Below are positions 13,368 through 20,591 of a stretch of DNA of 20,888 nt, piece by piece. Source of the DNA: JBFGCT01 sp041581055 (GTDB taxonomy: Bacteria; Actinomycetota; Acidimicrobiia; Acidimicrobiales; Ilumatobacteraceae); the NCBI GenBank assembly GCA_041581055.1, contig JBFGCT010000057.1, positions 1 through 20,888 of the forward strand, given 5' to 3'. The notes beneath the pieces are model-generated. The model did no database searches. It was given only the letters and a program-made list of their open reading frames with translations, and had not been told where the DNA came from. The translations under genes and the position numbers were made by a program. Positions within the stretch are counted from its first letter, which is position 1, and the number at the start of each line of letters is the position of its first letter.

Positions 13368-13373
13368 TACGTT
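13368..13373 (+). promoter_or_regulatory. -10 box TACGTT of the nucleotidase gene
   Basis: TACGTT lies 41 bases before the ATG at 13415, leaving a leader of about 35 bases that contains the AAGGAG ribosome-binding site. Confidence 0.45.
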
Positions 13374-13414
13374 GCGCGTGATTGCCCGCTCTGACCGCCA
13401 TGAAGGAGCCTCGG

Positions 13415-16324
13415 ATGTCCGCTCACACGTCAACCGCTTCACGACAGCGATCGAGGCGCCGGGTCTTCGGCGCCGTAGCGCTCGCGCTGGCCGCCACATC
13501 GATCGGGGGCGTCGCCGGGTCCGGCGTACAACCGGTCGTGCAGGCGGGAGGCGCACCGCCGCCCGGTGCCGGGTTGTCGACCGGGGTCGTGTCGGTCGAC
13601 GGGGCGCGCTACGCGGACACGCGCCTCGGTGGTGCGACGTTCGACGGCCTGTTCCAGGGCGCCGGCGCCCGTGCTGCGGCGTCGACGTACGAGGTCGACA
13701 TCGCCGGGCGCGGCGCCGTGCCCGAGAGCGCGATCGGCGCGGTCATCAACGTCACCGCCGTCGATCCCGCGGCACCCGGCTTCTTCACGGTGTACGACTG
13801 CAAACCGTCGATGCCGAACGCGTCGGCGCTGAACTACACGACGGGCGTCAACGTCGCCAACGAGGTCGTGGCCGGAGTGTCCGACACCGGAACGGTCTGC
13901 GTGTACACCTCGGCGGCGAGCGACCTGCTGGTCGACGTCGTCGGCTACGTCCTCTACGAGAACAGCGTCAAGCTGCTCGACCCGGCCCGCATCGCGGAGA
14001 GCCGGGTCGGGGCGACGACGGTCGACGGCAAGTTCCAGGGCTTCGGCCGCACCGCCGCCGGCGGAACCGAGACGATCCGGGTCGCCGGCCGCGCCGGCGT
14101 CCCGATGGACGTGTCGGCCGCGATCTTGAACGTGGCCGCCGTCGACCCGGACAGCGACTCGTTCATCACGGTCCACGCGTGCCTGCCCACGCCGCCCGCG
14201 GCGTCGTCGCTCAACCACACCGACGGCGTCAACCGGGCCAACGAACTGATCACCCCGCTCGACGCGCTGGGCAACGTCTGCGTGTACACCGCGCAGGACG
14301 TCGACCTGATCGTCGATGTCGTCGGGTACGTCGAGCCGATGTCCGATCTCGTCAGCCTCGACGGCGCCCGCTATGTGGAGACCCGCCCCGGTGCGACGAC
14401 GTTCGACGGACTGAACCAAGGCATGGGCAAGCTCGCCGCCGGATCGACGACGATGGTGCAGATCGCCGATCGTGGCGCCGTCCCGGCCGCGGCCTCCGCC
14501 GCGGTCATCAACGTGGCCGCCGTCGACCCCGACTCCAACGGGTTCTTCACCGTCGATGCCTGCAACACCCCGCGACCGAACGCGTCGTCGCTGAACTACA
14601 CGACGGGCGTCAACGGCGCCAACGAGATCATCGTGCCGCTTAGCGCCGACGGCAAGGTCTGCGTCTACACCCAGAAGAGCACGCACCTGATCGTCGACGT
14701 GGTCGGCTATCAGGACCTGGTCACCCTGCAACTCCTCGCCTTCAACGACTTCCACGGACACATGCTCTCGCCCGATTTCGGCCGGCGCGTGGACGGCGAG
14801 CTGGCCGGCGGCGCCGAGAACCTCGCCACTCAGCTCAACGATCTGCGGGTCAACAAGGCCCACAGCCTGACCGTCGCGGCCGGTGATCTGATCGGCGGCT
14901 CGCCGGCGTTCTCCGGTCTGTTCCACGACGAGCCGGCCGTCGAGTCGATGAACGCGATGGAGCTCGACGTCTCCGGCGTCGGGAACCACGAGTTCGACGA
15001 GGGGATCACCGAACTGCTGCGGATGCAGGACGGTGGTTGCCACCCGGTCGACGGCTGCTACTTCCCAGGCGACCCGTTCGCCGGCGCCGACTTCCAGTGG
15101 TTGGCGGCGAACGTCGTCAAGACCATCGATGACACCACCCCGCTGCCGCCCTACGAGATCAAGGACGTCGGCGGCATCGACGTCGCCTTCATCGGCATGA
15201 CGCTCGAGGGGACCGACGAGTTGGTCGCCGCAGCCGGCATCGCGGGCTACGAGTTCAAGGACGAGGCGGACACCGCCAACGCCCTCGTGCCCGAGCTCCA
15301 AGGGATGGGCGTCGAGGCGATCATCGTGCTGCTGCACGAGGGCGCATCGCAGACGCCGCCGCCGGGCGACATCAACGCCTGCAAAGACCTGACCGGGCCG
15401 ATCTTGGCGATCAACGACGCGCTCGATCCGGCGATCGACGCAATGGTCACCGGGCACACCCACCTGCCGTACAACTGCCGCCTGGCCGATTCAGCGGGCG
15501 ACGACCGCATCGTCACGAGTGCGTATTCGTTCGGGCGTGTGGTCTCCGACCTCTCGCTCCCGCTCGATCGGCGTACGGGCGACGTGATCCGCGAGGCGAG
15601 CTGGGCGATGAACCACGCCGTGCTCGACGACCTCGCCGACGATCCCGACCAGACGGCGATCATCGACAAGTGGCAGCCGCTGTACGACGTGCTCGCGCTC
15701 GACAAGATCGGCGAGACAACCGCCGCGATCGAACGCGGTGGCACGCCGCCCGGTGATGATCGCGGCGTCGAGTCGGCGGCGGGCAACCTCGTCGCCGACG
15801 CCCAGTTGTGGGCGACCTCGGTGTTTGCGCCCAACGGCGCGGAGATCGCGTTCATGAACCCGGGTGGCGTGCGTTCCGACCTGCCGGCCGGAGACATCAC
15901 GTTCGGCGACGCGTTCGGTTTCCAGCCGTTCGGCAACACCCTGTTCACGATGCCGATGACCGGCGCCGAGATCGAGATGGTGCTCGAAGAGCAATGCAAG
16001 ACCGGGGGGAGTCGCCCGTTCTTGCACCTCGGCGTGTCGGATGGCTTCACGTACGATCTCGCCACGACGATCGTTGGCGGTGACTGCACCTCGATCACCG
16101 TGAGCGACATGAAGCTGGGCGGCGTCGCCATCGTTCCGGGTACGACCTACATGGTCACTGTGAACGGCTTCCTGGCCGACGGGGGCGACGGCTTCGACAC
16201 CTTCGGCACGATCGATCCGTTCTCGCGGATCGACGGCGGCATCGACCTCGATGGGCTCATCGAGTACTTCAAGGCGAACAGCCCCGTCGCCCCGCCGAGC
16301 ACCGATCGGGTTACCGAGCTCTGA
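13415..16324 (+). CDS. Secreted 5'-nucleotidase/UshA-family metallophosphatase with three N-terminal repeats
   Basis: This 969-aa exported protein should hydrolyse nucleotides or other phosphate esters outside the cell. A signal peptide (MSAHTSTASRQRSRRRVFGAVALALAATSIGG) is followed by three repeats of about 125 residues (57-179, 184-306, 312-433). Each runs from GARYADTR through FDGLFQG, GRGAVP, INVTAVDP, SALNYTTGVN and VCVYT to LLVDVVGYV; this repeat is common in secreted actinobacterial proteins and probably binds cell-wall or surface polymer. The metallophosphatase domain begins near 436 with NDFHGH (444-449), GDLIGG (490-495), GNHEFDEG (523-530) and GHTH. The nucleotidase C-terminal domain has NPGGVRSDLPAGDITFGDAFGFQPFGN. 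The start is chosen from AAGGAG and the signal peptide; a TTG at 13382 is in frame but poor. Transcription ends at the double hairpin. Confidence 0.9.
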   Translation: MSAHTSTASRQRSRRRVFGAVALALAATSIGGVAGSGVQPVVQAGGAPPPGAGLSTGVVSVDGARYADTRLGGATFDGLFQGAGARAAASTYEVDIAGRGAVPESAIGAVINVTAVDPAAPGFFTVYDCKPSMPNASALNYTTGVNVANEVVAGVSDTGTVCVYTSAASDLLVDVVGYVLYENSVKLLDPARIAESRVGATTVDGKFQGFGRTAAGGTETIRVAGRAGVPMDVSAAILNVAAVDPDSDSFITVHACLPTPPAASSLNHTDGVNRANELITPLDALGNVCVYTAQDVDLIVDVVGYVEPMSDLVSLDGARYVETRPGATTFDGLNQGMGKLAAGSTTMVQIADRGAVPAAASAAVINVAAVDPDSNGFFTVDACNTPRPNASSLNYTTGVNGANEIIVPLSADGKVCVYTQKSTHLIVDVVGYQDLVTLQLLAFNDFHGHMLSPDFGRRVDGELAGGAENLATQLNDLRVNKAHSLTVAAGDLIGGSPAFSGLFHDEPAVESMNAMELDVSGVGNHEFDEGITELLRMQDGGCHPVDGCYFPGDPFAGADFQWLAANVVKTIDDTTPLPPYEIKDVGGIDVAFIGMTLEGTDELVAAAGIAGYEFKDEADTANALVPELQGMGVEAIIVLLHEGASQTPPPGDINACKDLTGPILAINDALDPAIDAMVTGHTHLPYNCRLADSAGDDRIVTSAYSFGRVVSDLSLPLDRRTGDVIREASWAMNHAVLDDLADDPDQTAIIDKWQPLYDVLALDKIGETTAAIERGGTPPGDDRGVESAAGNLVADAQLWATSVFAPNGAEIAFMNPGGVRSDLPAGDITFGDAFGFQPFGNTLFTMPMTGAEIEMVLEEQCKTGGSRPFLHLGVSDGFTYDLATTIVGGDCTSITVSDMKLGGVAIVPGTTYMVTVNGFLADGGDGFDTFGTIDPFSRIDGGIDLDGLIEYFKANSPVAPPSTDRVTEL

Positions 16325-16338
16325 GCCGGCATCAACGA

Positions 16339-16369
16339 GCAGAGCCCGGGCACGCGGCCCGGGCTCTGC
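16339..16369. terminator. Strong 12-bp-stem hairpin between convergent nucleotidase genes
   Basis: GCAGAGCCCGGG (16339-16350) pairs perfectly with CCCGGGCTCTGC (16358-16369) around a 7-base loop, beginning 14 bases after the nucleotidase stop. It works equally on both strands. Confidence 0.8.
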
Positions 16370-16374
16370 GGTCA

Positions 16375-16394
16375 GACCCGGGCGAACCCGGGTC
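16375..16394. terminator. Second hairpin of the bidirectional terminator
   Basis: GACCCGGG (16375-16382) pairs with CCCGGGTC (16387-16394) around a CGAA tetraloop. It sits 5 bases from the first hairpin and 23 bases after the stop of the minus-strand nucleotidase gene. Confidence 0.65.
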
Positions 16395-16417
16395 GGCGGA
16401 TGATTTGGATCAGCCGC

Positions 16418-18103
16418 TCAGGGGCAGTCCGCCCGCGCTCCGAACGGCCCGAGCGGGTTCACCGCGCGGGTCGTGGCCGGACCGGCCGGGTTCTGGTCGA
16501 CCATCCGGCAATCGAAGTACGGCGCGATCGGCCCGGCCTGCGCCGCGATGTAGTCCCCGATGGCCGTCGTCAGCAGGCCGAGCGAGGTGAACGACGGATC
16601 GTTCAGCGCCGCGTAGCCGTCTCCGCCCGTCGACACGAAGTTGTTCGTCGCCAGCTTGAACGTCTGCGACGCGTCGTTGAGGATCGCCGTGCCGTTGTCG
16701 AGTTTCATCGACAGGATGCGCGAACCGGCCGGCAGGCTCGAGTCGTAGATCACCTGGAAGCCGGCCACCTGCGGGAAGGCGCCGGCCGGGATCGAGCTGA
16801 TCCCATGCTCGATCGCCGCGTGCAACGTCGCTCCGGTGACGTTCTGGGTGGTGACCAGGTTGCCGAAGTTGTGGAGCGAGAACAGGTCGCCGACGACGAT
16901 GTCATCGGGGAACACGAGGTCGCGGTCGACTCCGGGATCGGACGCGGCGTAGTTCGACGGGCTGAGCGTGCTCCGGATGCCGCCGGAGTTCGTCAGCGCG
17001 ATGTTCGCGTTCGGCGCGCTGGCGAGCATCGCGTCGGCGAACAGGTTGCCGAGCTCGGCCTCACCGCGTCGCTCGTACGCGCTGGAACCCCGGTTCCAGA
17101 AGCCCCCGGACTGACCGATGACGATGTCGAACTGGGCGCCGAGGCCGTCGAAGAACGGCTGGACCAGTGCCTGGATGTCCGGATCGGCGGGCCCGGCCGG
17201 GTCGATCGGGACTGCGACGGCGCTCGTGCCGACGATCTTGCCGCTGCCCGGTTTGACGGTCAGCGTGATGCGGTTGTACGACGCGCCGCCGGACCGCGCC
17301 TCGGCCACGATCGCGCCGTTGATGTTGCCGATGAACTCGACGTTGGTGTGGTCGCCGAGCACGGCGTGGAAGCCCTGGAGCTCGTTCGCCAGGTCGATCA
17401 GCTCACCGCTCGGGTTGCCCGCGCCGTCGATGGTCCGCACGCCCTCGTGGCCGATCGCCACGAAGATGTCGGCGCCCTCGGACTTCGCCTGAGCGCGAGC
17501 GGCCATCAAGGCCTCGGCTTGGTCGGTGACCTCGATCGTGCCGAAGTTGCCCGGGAAGACGAGGTCGGGGGCGTCCTCGTTGGTGAAGCCGATCACCGCC
17601 ACCTTGATCTGCGGCTTGAACGTGAAGATGACATACGGCGCGACGCCGGTCACGTTGTCGTCGACGTTGGCCAGGTTCGAGCTGATGTACGGGTAGTCGG
17701 CGAGGTCGATCTTCTCCTGGAGGTTGGAGATGCCGCCGTCGAAGTTGTGGTTGCCGAGCCCCGCGGCGTCGGTGCCGAACGCGTTCTGCACGAGGATCGC
17801 CGGGATGTCGTCGTTGAGGCTGGAGACCGGCTCGGTCCCCCCGAAGTCGTCACCACCGGTGAGGAGCAGCGTGTTCGGATTGTTGGCTTCCTCCTGGTTG
17901 ATCAGGTAGCCGAACTGCGGCGCCGTGCTGATCGAGCCGTGCCAGTCGGAGTACTGGATCAGCTGGATGTCGATCGTCTTGCCGTTGGCGTTCGGTCCGT
18001 TTGCGCCCACCGCGCCCGGGCCGGCGAAGATCGCCCCCGACAGCGCGAGCGTCAGCGCGCCGGCAATGGCTGCCCACGGCCTTCTACTTCCCAACTTGAT
18101 CAT
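16418..18103 (-). CDS. Secreted 5'-nucleotidase-family metallophosphatase, variant motifs
   Basis: This 561-aa exported protein has a signal peptide (MIKLGSRRPWAAIAGALTLALSGAIFA) followed directly by the phosphatase domain. Motifs are YSDWHGS (51-57), GGDDFGG (83-89), GLGNHNFDGG (115-124), IGHEG (217-221) and LGDHTN (249-254), with the nucleotidase C-terminal domain at TNSGGIRSTLSP (371-382) and STGGDGYAAL (491-500). Relative to the classic family, NDFHG is SDWHG and GHTH is GDHTN, so one metal-binding histidine is replaced or shifted. It may have altered metal or substrate use. It lacks the three surface repeats of the neighbouring paralogue. The ATG at 18103 is chosen for its GGTGAGGGG ribosome-binding site and clean signal peptide; a GTG at 18145 would add 14 residues. 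A -10 box TACTGT is at 18155-18160. Confidence 0.88.
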   Translation of the reverse strand: MIKLGSRRPWAAIAGALTLALSGAIFAGPGAVGANGPNANGKTIDIQLIQYSDWHGSISTAPQFGYLINQEEANNPNTLLLTGGDDFGGTEPVSSLNDDIPAILVQNAFGTDAAGLGNHNFDGGISNLQEKIDLADYPYISSNLANVDDNVTGVAPYVIFTFKPQIKVAVIGFTNEDAPDLVFPGNFGTIEVTDQAEALMAARAQAKSEGADIFVAIGHEGVRTIDGAGNPSGELIDLANELQGFHAVLGDHTNVEFIGNINGAIVAEARSGGASYNRITLTVKPGSGKIVGTSAVAVPIDPAGPADPDIQALVQPFFDGLGAQFDIVIGQSGGFWNRGSSAYERRGEAELGNLFADAMLASAPNANIALTNSGGIRSTLSPSNYAASDPGVDRDLVFPDDIVVGDLFSLHNFGNLVTTQNVTGATLHAAIEHGISSIPAGAFPQVAGFQVIYDSSLPAGSRILSMKLDNGTAILNDASQTFKLATNNFVSTGGDGYAALNDPSFTSLGLLTTAIGDYIAAQAGPIAPYFDCRMVDQNPAGPATTRAVNPLGPFGARADCP

Positions 18104-18154
18104 TCTTGTTCCCCTCACCTGTATCCGAGAGCCGGATGCTCCCACCTCGCCGAC

Positions 18155-18160
18155 ACAGTA
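18155..18160 (-). promoter_or_regulatory. -10 box TACTGT of the minus-strand nucleotidase
   Basis: On the minus strand TACTGT gives a leader of about 45 bases to the ATG at 18103. An in-frame GTG at 18145 lies 9 bases after the box, slightly too far for a leaderless start. Confidence 0.4.
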
Positions 18161-18226
18161 GACGCGATCTGGACGCCGCGTTTCAGGCCCGGCGCCGACC
18201 GGCGGGCGATGTGACCGCTGGCTCGT

Positions 18227-18248
18227 ACTGAGTGAGTGCTCACTCAGT
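18227..18248. promoter_or_regulatory. 22-bp palindromic operator, probable TetR autoregulatory site
   Basis: ACTGAGTGAG (18227-18236) and CTCACTCAGT (18239-18248) are exact inverted repeats around a central TG. The site abuts the -10 box TACCAT at 18249, so a bound TetR dimer would block polymerase. Within each arm GAGTGAG/CTCACTC also gives short direct repeats of GAGT, so offset half-sites are possible. It also faces the divergent nucleotidase gene. Confidence 0.85.
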
Positions 18249-18254
18249 TACCAT
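18249..18254 (+). promoter_or_regulatory. -10 box TACCAT, leaderless promoter of tetR and the ABC genes
   Basis: TACCAT ends 7 bases before the ATG at 18262 and lies directly against the operator. Confidence 0.6.
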
Positions 18255-18261
18255 CGCCGCG

Positions 18262-18858
18262 ATGACCGCCGCCGCGACGACGCCCGCCAAACGCGCCGCC
18301 GCGCTCCCACCGGAGGAGCGGCGGGCGGCGATCGTCGAGGCGGTGCTCCCGCTGCTCGCCGAGCACGGTGAGCGGGTCACGACGCGCCAGATCGCCGCGG
18401 CCGCGGGCATCGCCGAGGGCACGATCTTCCGGGTCTTCGCCGACAAGGACGAGCTGCTGACGGCGGCGCTCGACGCGGCCCTCGACCAGGAACCGTTGGA
18501 GCGGGCGCTCGCCGAGATCGACCGATCGGCGCCCTTCGAGGAGCGGCTGGTCGTGGCGACCGAGATCCTCCAGCGGCGGGTCGCCGACGTCTGGGCCGTC
18601 GTCTCCGCGCTCGGGCCGACCGTGCACGACGAGGTGGCCCGCCGCCCGATCACCGACAGCGCGGCGCTCACCGCGATCTTCGAGTCCGAGCACGACCGGT
18701 TGCGCGTCGAGCCCGCCGCAGCCGCCCGGATGTTGCGCGCGCTCACGCTGTCGTTGACCCATCCGATGCTGGTCGGCGCCCCGGTGCCGGCCGCCGAGAT
18801 CGTCACCACGGTCCTCCACGGCATCGGCGCGTCCCCGGGCGAGGGCCGCCGGTCGTGA
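18262..18858 (+). CDS. TetR-family transcriptional regulator
   Basis: This 198-aa DNA-binding protein is likely the repressor of its own operon. The helix-turn-helix is at about 39-60 (VTTRQIAAAAGIAEGTIFRVFADKDEL), a standard TetR N-terminal domain, followed by an all-helical ligand-binding domain with no recognisable ligand signature. The ATG at 18262 is set by the -10 box; a GTG at 18232 is in frame but lies inside the operator and upstream of the promoter. The stop overlaps the GTG start of the first ABC gene by 4 bases, so regulator and transporter are co-transcribed. Family experience suggests release by a compound that the pump exports; the compound is unknown. Confidence 0.9.
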   Translation: MTAAATTPAKRAAALPPEERRAAIVEAVLPLLAEHGERVTTRQIAAAAGIAEGTIFRVFADKDELLTAALDAALDQEPLERALAEIDRSAPFEERLVVATEILQRRVADVWAVVSALGPTVHDEVARRPITDSAALTAIFESEHDRLRVEPAAAARMLRALTLSLTHPMLVGAPVPAAEIVTTVLHGIGASPGEGRRS

Positions 18859-20591
18859 GCCTGCGCCAGCTGCTCGGCAGCCATCTCCACCCGTACCGCC
18901 GCCTGCTCGCGCTCGTCGTCGTGCTGCAGGCGATCCAGACGTTCGCCACGCTCACCCTTCCCAGCCTCAACGCCAGCATCATCGACCAAGGCGTGCTGCG
19001 CGGCGACAACGGGTTCATCGTCCGGACCGGCGTGATCATGTTCGGCTTCACGCTCGTGCAGATCACGTTCGCCGCCGGCGCGGTGTGGTTCGGCGCGCAG
19101 GTGGCGATGGGCTTCGGGCGCGACATCCGGCGCGACCTGTTCCAGCGCGTCACCGACTTCTCCGCCCGCGAGGTCGGGCACTTCGGGTCGCCGTCGTTGA
19201 TCACCCGGGTCACCAACGACGTCCAACAGGTGCAGATCCTGGTCGTCACCGCCACGACGATGATGATCAGCGCCCCGCTGATGCTGTCGATCGGCGTCGT
19301 GATGGCGCTGCGCGAGGACGTCGGACTGTCGGTCGTGCTGGTCGTCGCCATCCCGGCGGCGGTGCTGATCCTCGGCCAGGTCGTCTACCGCATGATCCCC
19401 GCGTTCCAGCAGATGCAGGCGCGCGTCGACCGGGTCAACTCGGTGCTGCGGGAGCAGATCGCCGGGATGCGCGTGATCCGCGCGTTCGCCCGCGAGCCGG
19501 AGCAGGCGGCGCGGTTCGCGCGGGCCAACGACGAGCTCACCGCGACCTCGCTCAGCACCGGCCGCCTGATGGCGATCATGTTCCCGACGATCACACTGAT
19601 CATCAACGGGTCGGTGATCGGCGTGTTGTGGATCGGCGCCGACCAGATCAACGCCGGCCAGATGGAGCTCGGCTCGCTGATCGCCTACATCAGCTACCTC
19701 ACCCAGATCCTGATCGCGGTCGTGATGGTGACGTTCATGGTCTCGATGATCCCGCGCGCCGCGGTCGCCGCCGAGCGGATCACCGAGGTGCTCGACACCG
19801 ATCCGTCGGTCCACCCGCCGGGCGACCCGGTGACGGCGGTCCCCGAGCACGGGACGCTCGAGTTCCGCGGGGTCGGGTTCCGCTACCCCGGCGCCGAACA
19901 CCCGGTGCTGTCCGCCATCTCGTTCCGCGTCGCCGCCGGCGAGACGACGGCGATCATCGGGAGCACGGGTTCGGGCAAGACGACGCTGGTCAACCTCGTG
20001 CCCCGGCTGTTCGACGCGACCGACGGAACGGTGCTCGTCGACGCCGTCGACGTGCGCGACCTCGACCCCGACCTCCTCTGGGGCAAGGTCGGCTACGTCC
20101 CGCAGAAGCCGTACCTGTTCTCGGGCACGGTGGCCAGCAACCTCCGCTTCGGACGGCCGGACGCCACCGACGTCGAGTTGTGGGAGGCGCTCGAGGTCGC
20201 CCAGGCGGCCGACTTCGTCCGGGCGATGCCCGCCGGGCTCGACAGCGAGATCGCCCAGGGGGGCGCCAACGTGTCTGGCGGACAGCGCCAGCGGCTGTCG
20301 ATCGCCAGGGCGCTCGTCGTCCGGCCCGAGATCTACGTCTTCGACGACTCGTTCTCCGCCCTCGACCTCGCCACCGACGCCCGGCTGCGCGCCGCGCTCG
20401 AACCGCGCACCCGCGCCGCCGCCGTGCTCGTCGTCGCCCAACGGGTCTCGACGATCGCCCGCGCCGACCAGATCCTCGTGCTCGAGGACGGCGAGATCAT
20501 CGGCCGCGGCACCCACGACGAGCTGGTGGCCGACTGCCCGACGTACGCCGAGATCGTCGCGTCGCAACACGGTGAGGGGGCGGTGGCGTGA
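18855..20591 (+). CDS. ABC exporter half-transporter with a degenerate ATP site
   Basis: This 578-aa protein has the type IV (ABCB-like) exporter layout: an N-terminal transmembrane domain of about six segments (about 17-300) fused to a nucleotide-binding domain (about 332-570). Motifs are Walker A GSTGSGKT (369-376), Q-loop Q417, signature VSGGQ (473-477) and Walker B IYVFDD (493-498). The catalytic glutamate after Walker B is aspartate (D498), and the switch histidine is glutamine (Q529 in VVAQRVST). Both changes are typical of the non-hydrolysing partner in heterodimeric exporters, such as TM287 of TM287/288. The second half-transporter follows immediately, which fits. The GTG start overlaps the tetR stop (GTGA), and the stop overlaps the next gene's GTG in the same way. 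A drug or lipid export role is inferred. Confidence 0.92.
   Translation: MSLRQLLGSHLHPYRRLLALVVVLQAIQTFATLTLPSLNASIIDQGVLRGDNGFIVRTGVIMFGFTLVQITFAAGAVWFGAQVAMGFGRDIRRDLFQRVTDFSAREVGHFGSPSLITRVTNDVQQVQILVVTATTMMISAPLMLSIGVVMALREDVGLSVVLVVAIPAAVLILGQVVYRMIPAFQQMQARVDRVNSVLREQIAGMRVIRAFAREPEQAARFARANDELTATSLSTGRLMAIMFPTITLIINGSVIGVLWIGADQINAGQMELGSLIAYISYLTQILIAVVMVTFMVSMIPRAAVAAERITEVLDTDPSVHPPGDPVTAVPEHGTLEFRGVGFRYPGAEHPVLSAISFRVAAGETTAIIGSTGSGKTTLVNLVPRLFDATDGTVLVDAVDVRDLDPDLLWGKVGYVPQKPYLFSGTVASNLRFGRPDATDVELWEALEVAQAADFVRAMPAGLDSEIAQGGANVSGGQRQRLSIARALVVRPEIYVFDDSFSALDLATDARLRAALEPRTRAAAVLVVAQRVSTIARADQILVLEDGEIIGRGTHDELVADCPTYAEIVASQHGEGAVA

Noticed and set aside
13439..15463. 674-codon open frame on the minus strand opposite the nucleotidase
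   Set aside because: It is antisense to a gene with signal peptide, repeats and metallophosphatase motifs, and is itself without recognisable features.
16400..18214. 604-codon open frame on the plus strand opposite the second nucleotidase
   Set aside because: It runs through the terminator region and opposite a motif-complete gene; it is a composition artefact.
18232..18261. GTG start of tetR at 18232
   Set aside because: It lies within the palindromic operator and upstream of the -10 box, so it could not be on the predicted transcript.
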